Assembly (NCBI GenBank): GCA_037157565.1
Contig: JAZHRO010000055.1
Span: 41,819,001 to 41,883,000 of the forward strand
Direction of reading: 5' to 3'
Origin: Thalassia testudinum
Taxonomy: Eukaryota > Streptophyta > Magnoliopsida > Alismatales > Hydrocharitaceae
DNA length: 64,000 nt
Below, piece by piece: positions 62,273 to 64,000 of this stretch. Both the position numbers and the translations under genes were made by a program. The notes beneath the pieces are model-generated. The model was not told the origin of the DNA and ran no database searches. It worked only from the letters and a program-made list of their open reading frames with translations. How positions within the stretch are numbered: position 1 is the stretch's first letter; each line of letters begins with the position of its first letter.

Positions 62273-62458
62273 CCATTTTATTTGTAGGTATGTGGAGTTG
62301 AGGCTCTAAAAAGATTTTCAGCCAACTTTCTCACGCCATACCAGCCAGAATTTAGCCGAGGAACCGCAAAAGAGCTAGAGCAGCGCATATCCGCATTACG
62401 ATTGCAATTGGGAGAGGCAGAAGCCGAGCTAGACAGACTTAAAAAAGGAACAGAGTGA
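14381..62458 (+). CDS. GET3: ATPase GET3 (ASNA1/ArsA-like), cytosolic tail-anchored protein targeting factor; seven exons
   Basis: Coding exons are 14381-14647, 17720-17844, 60927-61077, 61425-61535, 61777-61915, 61987-62102 and 62288-62458. They sum to 1,080 nt and 359 residues, near the roughly 350 of plant GET3a. All introns are GT-AG and the frame stays open. A deviant Walker A (KGGVGKTT, residues 31-38) is followed by switch [13 protein letters not shown] (58-69), where D60 matches catalytic D57 of yeast Get3. [12 protein letters not shown] (118-129) and [16 protein letters not shown] (143-158) follow. The C terminus (about 330-356) is Glu/Leu/Lys-rich and coiled-coil-like. The zinc-binding CxxC of yeast and human Get3 is replaced by S268..L271, as I recall for plant GET3a. 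The family forms an ATP-driven dimer that carries tail-anchored proteins to the ER GET1/GET2 receptor. The P-loop sits near the N terminus with no transit peptide, which argues for the cytosolic form. Intron 2 is about 43 kb. Confidence 0.95.
14648..17719 (+). other. GET3 intron 1
   Basis: A 3,072-bp intron, gtcagt...tttgcaaag. It is AT-rich, with an adjoining poly-T/poly-A run at about 16042-16071. No transposon ends or coding matches were recognised; short frames within it look random. Confidence 0.85.
17720..17844 (+). CDS. GET3: GET3 exon 2
   Basis: Encodes residues 90-130 plus two bases of codon 131. It starts EVDPK and contains the conserved [14 protein letters not shown] segment. The donor is CTGAA|gtgagt. 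The split Lys codon (AA|A) is completed by exon 3 some 43 kb downstream. Confidence 0.93.
18025..18680. mobile_element. Possible small TIR element (MITE-like) in intron 2
   Basis: The left end (aaaattacttaaaagtcttt..., from about 18025) and the reverse complement of the right end (aaaattattaaaagtcctaa..., to about 18680) align over about 45 bp, roughly 70-75% by eye. This suggests terminal inverted repeats around about 650 bp. No clear target-site duplication and no transposase were seen. Confidence 0.35.
19425..19450 (+). repeat. Poly-G run, 26 bp
   Basis: An uninterrupted run of 26 G on the sense strand of intron 2, preceded by a short GT-rich stretch. It would be present as G in the GET3 pre-mRNA. 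Confidence 0.97.
20000..20292 (+). repeat. Diverged local duplication at the copia insertion site
   Basis: A block containing 'gaactagttat...agatg...catctat...caaggcaagctaccatattt' occurs at about 20003-20076 and again at about 20203-20277. The copia element lies in the second copy. The continuation after the right LTR (58352-58440) matches 20095-20190, including 'gatgaggactt...aataataaag'. Confidence 0.7.
20293..21369 (+). repeat. Left (5') LTR of the host copia element
   Basis: 1,077 bp. The start is degraded (TATTGAAT versus TGTTGGAC in the right copy) and the end is ...TTCAACA. It contains a palindrome array at 20618-20707 and a TATA box CTATATAAG at 20759. A weak PBS-like 'aggtatcac' occurs about 10 bp after the end. 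Confidence 0.85.
20618..20707 (+). promoter_or_regulatory. U3 palindrome array of the copia LTR (TTGGTCGAYCAA, 17/22-bp phase)
   Basis: Near-palindromic sites start at 20618, 20635, 20657, 20675 and 20696, with spacings 17, 22, 18 and 21 bp. They end about 50 bp before the TATA box. The right LTR holds eight such sites (57536-57685). Confidence 0.6.
21409..21872 (+). pseudogene. Host copia gag, N-terminal part
   Basis: Begins [14 protein letters not shown] and contains a [12 protein letters not shown] segment, the FxGxNFxxWxxxM signature of copia gag (UBN2-type). A stop follows at 21568, and the frame then continues with shifts through [19 protein letters not shown] and the [10 protein letters not shown] region. 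The Athila-like element enters directly after the latter at GAAGC, and the gag frame resumes at 36110 with LPEKFQFM. The gene is therefore broken both by point mutations and by insertion. Confidence 0.8.
23841..24190 (-). repeat. Downstream palindrome array of LTR C
   Basis: CAGACGTCTG-type sites start at 23841, 23861, 23911, 23931, 23950, 23970, 23990, 24010, 24123, 24143, 24155 and 24175. Within runs the spacing is 20 bp, with one 19-bp slip and one 12-bp step. Confidence 0.7.
24631..24737 (-). promoter_or_regulatory. U3 palindrome array of LTR C, strict 20/12 phase
   Basis: Seven sites start at 24631, 24651, 24663, 24683, 24695, 24715 and 24727, with spacings 20, 12, 20, 12, 20 and 12 bp. 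This mirrors copy A. The array lies just inside the LTR 5' end (minus strand). A TATA-like CTTAAAAGG equivalent (plus strand 'ccttttaagg') is near 24499. Confidence 0.65.
25090..25860. repeat. GC-rich block in the 3' LTR of the Athila-like element (copy at about 34990-35760)
   Basis: About 770 bp, strongly GC-rich in an otherwise AT-rich LTR, and present in both LTRs. It contains imperfect internal repeats such as 'gtgtggtgcaggctgg'. Long frames on both strands reflect base composition; no domain was recognised. It could be LTR leader sequence or a captured fragment. Confidence 0.5.
26211..27925. other. 3' untranslated region of the Athila-like element, no envelope ORF
   Basis: No ORF with a recognisable domain. 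Holds a poly-pyrimidine stretch (about 26896-26985, purine-rich on the element strand) and an (AT)n microsatellite at 27624-27656. Confidence 0.6.
27624..27656. repeat. (AT)n microsatellite
   Basis: About 16 AT dinucleotides in a row, inside the 3' region of the Athila-like element. Confidence 0.95.
27926..28747 (-). CDS. Athila-like integrase core, open for 273 codons
   Basis: Starts just after the zinc-binding HHCC region, whose last pair is visible as CLRCQQTG. The DDE core follows: the first Asp is in GIDFMGPFP, the second in ISDGGPHF, and the Glu in the [10 protein letters not shown] segment, with the usual spacing. The C-terminal part contains [16 protein letters not shown] and a basic region. 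The enzyme inserts retrotransposon cDNA into the host genome. The HHCC N-terminal half lies in another frame (28585-28851), so the whole integrase is frameshifted even though the core is open. The frame ends at 27926 without a following ORF. Confidence 0.85.
   Translation of the reverse strand: MGACLRCQQTGTIGKRDEMPQQPILPVEIFDIRGIDFMGPFPVSFGYEYILVAVDYVSKWIEAIPTRTNDHSVVLGFVKANIISWYRCPRKIISDGGPHFKNVHFTRLLQKLGVNHMIATPYHPQTSGQVEVSNKEIKQILEKTVKPDRKDWSKKLNDALWAYRTAYKTPLGMSPFHFVYENACHLPIEIQHKAYWAIKSVNLNLDKVGKACMLELSELEELHNEAYETSQVYKQRVKVFHDKHISRKTFEPNQWVWLFNSRLKLFPGKLKSH
28748..30466 (-). pseudogene. Athila-like reverse transcriptase and RNase H, broken
   Basis: The RT fingers lie at 30164-30466 ([11 protein letters not shown]) and the palm at 29792-30145 ([19 protein letters not shown] and [11 protein letters not shown]). 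A stop sits between the two frames near 30146-30163. The thumb/connection is at 29501-29782 ([13 protein letters not shown]) and RNase H at 28979-29329 ([24 protein letters not shown]). The catalytic FMDD box is intact but at least two stops separate the pieces. FMDD rather than YIDD or YVDD is characteristic of the Athila/Tat group. Confidence 0.88.
30949..31377 (-). pseudogene. Athila-like aspartic protease region
   Basis: Contains the active-site loop [12 protein letters not shown] (canonical DLGASVN) and the second conserved motif [13 protein letters not shown]. Frames on both sides are closed by stops, so it is not expressed as part of an intact polyprotein. In active elements this enzyme matures the Gag-Pol polyprotein. 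Confidence 0.85.
31444..33223 (-). pseudogene. Athila-like gag with zinc knuckle
   Basis: The main frame is 32228-33223. A likely native start (MADQGANQQ) lies inside it near 33120. It contains the retrotransposon gag core ([37 protein letters not shown]). A CX2CX4HX4C zinc knuckle ([14 protein letters not shown]) lies at its C-terminal end, directly before a stop. The gag tail, with ENPKGKGV and [10 protein letters not shown] typical of Athila, continues in another frame at 31598-32026. Gag forms the particle that packages the element RNA. The mid-gene stop makes it a pseudogene. Confidence 0.85.
34451..34466 (-). other. Primer binding site of the Athila-like element, tRNA-Asp type
   Basis: On the minus strand the sequence three bases after the 5' LTR is TGACGACGTTGCCGGG. 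This matches the complement of the plant tRNA-Asp(GTC) 3' end (TGGCGCCGTTGCCGGG) at 14 of 16 positions. Confidence 0.75.
34470..36109 (-). repeat. 5' LTR of the Athila-like element, uninterrupted
   Basis: 1,640 bp, TGATGGAGAGAG...GGACTCATCA. It shows the site that copy C occupies in the other LTR and includes the GC-rich block at about 34990-35760. Confidence 0.93.
36110..37195 (+). pseudogene. Host copia gag C-terminus, protease and pre-integrase
   Basis: Continues gag after the Athila-like insertion ([18 protein letters not shown]). A CX2CX4HX4C zinc knuckle ([14 protein letters not shown]) lies near 36390 in a shifted frame. The 36462-36986 frame holds the protease motif [12 protein letters not shown] (canonical D-S/T-G, here DVG), so the catalytic triplet is altered. 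HGRLGHVN (about 36990) marks the pre-integrase domain. The start of integrase ([14 protein letters not shown]) is then cut by element 2 at 37195. Several stops are present. Confidence 0.85.
37809..40462 (-). repeat. 3' LTR of the Tekay-like element, copy D
   Basis: TGTTACGACCCG...ATTCTTTACA, 2,654 bp. A TATA box (TTATATAA on either strand) is at 40264-40271. Palindrome sites lie at 39552-39930 and 40383-40432. Confidence 0.93.
40383..40432 (-). promoter_or_regulatory. U3 palindrome sites of LTR D
   Basis: CAGACGTCTG sites start at 40383 and 40403 (20 bp) and a decayed one (CTGACATCTT) at 40423. They lie about 112 bp upstream, on the element strand, of the TATATAA box at 40264-40271. Confidence 0.6.
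40463..41936 (-). pseudogene. Tekay-like integrase and C-terminal region, broken
   Basis: The zinc-binding part is at 41544-41936 ([34 protein letters not shown]). The catalytic core follows with stops between: [18 protein letters not shown] around 41405-41480, then [11 protein letters not shown] near 41215-41240. The far end near 40570-40680 carries [20 protein letters not shown], the tail typical of chromovirus integrases. Multiple stops break it. Between it and the LTR (40463-40560) the purine tract expected before a 3' LTR is poorly preserved, and a 16-bp sequence is duplicated. Confidence 0.8.
42054..43304 (-). pseudogene. Tekay-like reverse transcriptase and RNase H, broken
   Basis: The RT N-terminal part at 42885-43304 includes [20 protein letters not shown] and [20 protein letters not shown]. 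The catalytic [13 protein letters not shown] lies at about 42840-42885 and is bordered by two in-frame TAG codons. The thumb is at 42579-42818 ([15 protein letters not shown]). RNase H at 42054-42566 has [16 protein letters not shown], with its catalytic Asp, and ends [11 protein letters not shown]. Catalytic boxes remain but stops separate the pieces. Confidence 0.88.
43372..44073 (-). pseudogene. Tekay-like aspartic protease, active-site glycine changed
   Basis: Reads [17 protein letters not shown] where the family has LFDSGATHSFI, so the D-S-G triplet is D-S-D. The rest ([20 protein letters not shown] at 43372-43815) matches the C-terminal part of gypsy proteases. A stop lies between the two parts. 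Confidence 0.82.
44031..45330 (-). pseudogene. Tekay-like gag, decayed
   Basis: The zinc knuckle ([14 protein letters not shown], about 44130-44185) has Tyr in place of the last Cys of CX2CX4HX4C. Upstream gag lies in several short frames up to about 45330. Many stops are present and the start codon is uncertain. Confidence 0.7.
45433..45450 (-). other. Primer binding site of the Tekay-like element, tRNA-iMet type
   Basis: The minus strand reads TGGTATTAGAGCAAGGTC three bases after the 5' LTR. This resembles the initiator-tRNA-Met complement TGGTATCAGAGCCAGGTT, with one change in the first 12 positions. Confidence 0.75.
45621..47322 (-). mobile_element. Solo LTR of a second family, carrying the same palindrome array
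   Basis: On the minus strand it starts TGTTGGTGCTAGAGCACC and ends GGGAATTTCA. It is 1,702 bp with a perfect target-site duplication GTAAA (45616-45620 and 47323-47327). The uninterrupted site is seen in LTR D near 37945 (gcagtagaagtaaaagc). Its sequence is otherwise unlike LTRs A-E. TGTTGG and the 'ttttgttatcatcaaaat' just inside the start are reminiscent of copia LTRs, but no internal domain proves the class. A TATA box CTATAAATAGAGG (minus strand) lies at 46261-46275. A 14-bp hairpin GGTGCT..AGCACC sits at the LTR tip. Confidence 0.85.
46382..46914 (-). promoter_or_regulatory. U3 palindrome array of the second-family solo LTR
   Basis: Twelve exact GACGTC cores plus several decayed ones. 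Aligned site starts are 46382/46402, 46424/46444, 46650/46670, 46739/46759, 46771/46791, 46842/46862 and 46884/46904. Each pair is exactly 20 bp apart, and the steps between pairs are 12 or 22 bp where pairs are close. The array ends about 107 bp upstream, on the minus strand, of a TATAAATA box. Confidence 0.65.
48921..49320 (-). repeat. Downstream palindrome array of LTR E
   Basis: CAGACGTCTGG starts near 48921, followed by decayed relatives (CACACATCTT, CAGACGTCTA, CAGACGTCCA, CAAACGTCTG) through 49320. It is homologous to 39552-39930 in LTR D. Many sites have lost the CpG. Confidence 0.6.
49777..49810 (-). promoter_or_regulatory. U3 palindrome pair of LTR E
   Basis: CAGACGTCTG and CAGATGTCTG are 20 bp apart, roughly 110 bp upstream (element strand) of TATATAA at 49658-49666. 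Confidence 0.55.
49858..51590. other. AT-rich non-coding stretch of element 2
   Basis: Very AT-rich, with many 'taatta' and 'tatata' runs (50500-51250) and a 'gtatata' cluster. No gene is seen. Confidence 0.6.
54256..56698 (+). pseudogene. Host copia integrase, RT and RNase H, broken
   Basis: Integrase resumes with [11 protein letters not shown] and LRSERGGEY, followed by [14 protein letters not shown]. The RT at 55141-55600 shows [43 protein letters not shown] and [10 protein letters not shown]. The catalytic box reads LYVDNILL (canonical YVDD, here YVDN) near 55710. RNase H at 56012-56698 has [21 protein letters not shown] and ends [10 protein letters not shown], the usual copia C-terminus. 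About ten stops or frameshifts occur, including TGA after HTYM (54583) and after SDAS (56207). The loss of the second catalytic Asp in RT alone would inactivate it. Confidence 0.88.
57210..58346 (+). repeat. Right (3') LTR of the host copia element
   Basis: TGTTGGACTTGAG...TTTTAACA, 1,137 bp. It is preceded by the purine tract ATGGGGGAA. It carries eight TTGGTCGAYCAA-type sites (57536-57685) against five in the left LTR, and a TATA box CTATATAAAGG at about 57736. Confidence 0.88.
57536..57685 (+). promoter_or_regulatory. U3 palindrome array of the right copia LTR
   Basis: Site starts are 57536, 57557, 57574, 57596, 57613, 57635, 57653 and 57674. Spacings of 21, 17, 22, 17, 22, 18 and 21 bp alternate with a period of about 39 bp. 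The TATA box follows about 50 bp after the last site. Confidence 0.6.
58665..60000 (-). pseudogene. Decayed Ty1/copia RT, RNase H and 3' LTR fragment
   Basis: Minus-strand reading gives an RT piece at 59651-59875 ([36 protein letters not shown]). RNase H pieces follow around 59240-59400 ([33 protein letters not shown]). The polyprotein tail is near 58880-58980 ([14 protein letters not shown]), then a purine tract (GAGAGGAAG). A probable LTR start TGCTAAAATAG at 58838 reads leftward, with a TATA-like ATTATATATAGG near 58720. It is full of stops and is a different copy from the host copia element, in opposite orientation. Sequence from 60000 to 60926 gave no recognisable domain. Confidence 0.75.
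60927..61077 (+). CDS. GET3: GET3 exon 3
   Basis: Completes Lys131 and encodes 132-181: [20 protein letters not shown], then [14 protein letters not shown]. It contains the nucleotide-binding FDTAPTGHT motif. Acceptor is ttttgcag|A and donor CAG|gtatat (phase 0). Confidence 0.95.
61425..61535 (+). CDS. GET3: GET3 exon 4
   Basis: Encodes residues 182-218: [18 protein letters not shown], then [19 protein letters not shown]. This is the segment of the helical tail-anchor-binding region. Acceptor atatcag|G and donor CCT|gtaaga (phase 0). Confidence 0.95.
61777..61915 (+). CDS. GET3: GET3 exon 5
   Basis: Encodes residues 219-264 plus one base: [18 protein letters not shown], then [18 protein letters not shown] and VLFDDE. 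Acceptor gacag|G and donor GAAG|gttaat (phase 1). Confidence 0.95.
61987..62102 (+). CDS. GET3: GET3 exon 6
   Basis: Completes Ala265 and encodes 266-303: [18 protein letters not shown], then [18 protein letters not shown]. Ser268 and Leu271 stand where animal and fungal Get3 have the zinc-binding CxxC. The flanking introns are short (71 and 185 bp). Confidence 0.95.
62215..62269 (+). repeat. (TC)n microsatellite in GET3 intron 6
   Basis: 55 bp of uninterrupted TC repeat, ending 18 bp before the acceptor ttgtag|G of exon 7. It therefore extends the polypyrimidine tract of that splice site. Confidence 0.97.
62288..62458 (+). CDS. GET3: GET3 exon 7 with stop codon
   Basis: Encodes residues 304-359, [18 protein letters not shown] through a charged Leu/Glu-rich helix to DRLKKGTE, then TGA. 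GVEALKxFSxxFLTPY is conserved in plant GET3a. Confidence 0.95.
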   Translation, partial: VCGVEALKRFSANFLTPYQPEFSRGTAKELEQRISALRLQLGEAEAELDRLKKGTE

Positions 62459-64000
62459 AGACTTTTGGGTAGTGTTAGTTACTCTACTGGTGAGGAGCTT
62501 CTGTTCTGAATGGAGGCAGGGATACTAGAAAGACAAATAAGGTTCTTAACATTTGGCGGCCTAGAATTTGGTTTTCTTTGCTATTGTAATTTTTACCATC
62601 CTACAAACAGTGTACCCAACTATTTGAGAAATCCAAGCTTTATTTATCTTAGTTGTGCAAACCTTATTTATAATGTTGTCAACCATATAATGGGATAAGT
62701 GTTGGAACTGCTAGGGCAGTTCATTAAAAATGCAAATTAGGTCCTCTCTTCCTTCACCAATTGTTGTCAAACTGGGGATCCATTAACTCAAGCATATTGG
62801 GTGGTGAAAAAGCAGAAGGAAGCACCATCCTTCATCGCTCGAGACACGACAAGGAGGACCCACGTCATTCGTTGTGCAGGGAAAAGAGAAAAGAACCACA
62901 GGCCTTAATTGTTGGGACCGACCTCAATCGACAATGGCTTCAGATAATCCTTTCCTTCAATAAGATCACCAACATACGCACAAATTAACGTGCTACATAG
63001 TTTCAATAGCCTAAAAAATTATGCTAAAAAATATAACCCAAGAAGAGCAATGGGAATGTATTCCATACTTAAGCTTCGTACTTGAGCTATAAATATCTTA
63101 AATGAAATGTGAAGGGATTTGGAGTTTGCCACTTGGTACTATCATGTGGCAACTAGTAGGTCACGTGGCACATGTCATGTGGCAAGATGTGAGATCTACA
63201 GGGGCCGACATTTCTTCGTCCAAGGTACCAATTTTGGGTGCACTAATTTGGTTATTTTTTATTTTTAGTAAAGTTATTTTCAGGAATATATTTGGAATTG
63301 ATTTTAGTTAGGAGATAAGATCTTTCCAAATGAGATAAAATCTTTTCTCAATAAAGATATAATCTTTTACTATTTTTAGGAATCAATTCTAATTTGACCA
63401 ATACAATTATTTTTTAACAATCCAAGGCTCCTCTCTCTCTCTCTCTCTCTCTCTCTTCTTCCAACAACCGATCACCACCTTGGCCAACCATCACCACCAA
63501 CGTCAGCCACCTAGCCAGCCGATGGTGCTCCTCCACACCTCCAGCCACCACGCTCCTCGTTGTGTCAATTATTGACAATATGTAACTACAACGTCATGGT
63601 AATTGAGGGGAAGTGATTGGTCTTTGAAGATGCTTGATTTTCCTGGATCTTGATTAAGGGAAAATCTAACCAAAATCTATTACAAGCTTAGCTTTAGGAC
63701 CGGCTCAACTTGAGAATGACCGTAGTCGAATTGATTCAAGTGAAGCTAGCAAGATGACCAACGTACATGACCAAGTTAGTCATCCACCACAAGGACGAAG
63801 GGCACATCCAAGTTGGTCCTCAGGGTTCGCTTAACAGGCGTGTCCTATGCAGCAAGTTGGATGAGCTGATAGTAAGTTCCTCTCCCAAAGAAGAGATAAG
63901 TTGCAGATAGAAATAGTTGATATATTTCTGCATACCAAGAGCAAGGGATTTGTATCGCACACAGGACCATGCGAGCACCTACAATGGTATAAGACGTAAA
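62459..64000. other. GET3 3' flank, no further gene seen
   Basis: The first about 240 bp probably contain the 3' UTR; no definite polyadenylation signal was identified. A (CT)n run lies at 63429-63456. The last 500 bp have no recognisable coding sequence or transposon end. Confidence 0.5.

Noticed and set aside
62082..62276. Minus-strand frame encoding repeated Arg-Glu
   Set aside because: It is the translation of the TC microsatellite of intron 6.

Overview
The window is nuclear DNA from a flowering plant. The evidence is one intron-rich gene whose protein matches the plant cytosolic GET3/ASNA1 family, embedded in nested Ty1/copia and Ty3/gypsy LTR retrotransposons of plant type. The GC-rich first exon beside AT-rich introns suggests a monocot, but the species cannot be named from sequence alone. 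No rRNA, tRNA, CRISPR array or bacterial gene was seen.

The host gene. A complete GET3-like ATPase gene runs on the + strand from 14381 to 62458. It has seven coding exons joined by GT-AG introns, giving 1,080 nt and 359 residues with no stop or frameshift. Six exons are compactly placed, but intron 2 (17845-60926) is about 43 kb because it is packed with transposons. The product is the soluble ATPase that carries tail-anchored membrane proteins to the ER.

Upstream, 1-14380. A non-coding LTR-like element (1-5167, starting before the window) is split by a 2.67-kb solo gypsy LTR (copy A, 1766-4433, TSD AAGGG). Next come a truncated reverse copy of the same LTR (copy B, 5257 to about 7367), more non-coding LTR-like DNA to 11522, a decayed minus-strand copia fragment (11523 to about 12400) and degenerate AT-rich sequence up to the GET3 5' region.

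Inside intron 2. The outermost insertion is a sense-strand copia element (20293-58346). A minus-strand Athila/Tat-like gypsy element (21873-36109, TSD GAAGC) entered its gag, and one LTR of that element later received solo LTR copy C (22061-24754, TSD AATCA). A second, roughly 5-kb non-coding LTR-like element (37196-54250) split the copia integrase. It was itself hit by a minus-strand chromovirus-like (Tekay/Del-type) gypsy element (37809-49857, TSD CATAT). The 5' LTR of that element carries a further solo LTR (45621-47322, TSD GTAAA). The nesting is four levels deep. A copia remnant (about 58665-60000) lies between this nest and exon 3.

Most unusual signal. The LTRs of the Tekay-like family (A-E) and the unrelated solo LTR at 45621-47322 carry arrays of the palindrome CCAGACGTCTGG (core GACGTC). 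Sites are paired at exactly 20 bp, and pairs often follow at 12 bp, giving a 32-bp period. The arrays end roughly 105-120 bp upstream of a TATA-like box. The host copia LTR has a different palindrome (TTGGTCGAYCAA) in a 17/22-bp alternating array upstream of its own TATA box. This looks like a shared promoter architecture reached by different LTR families.
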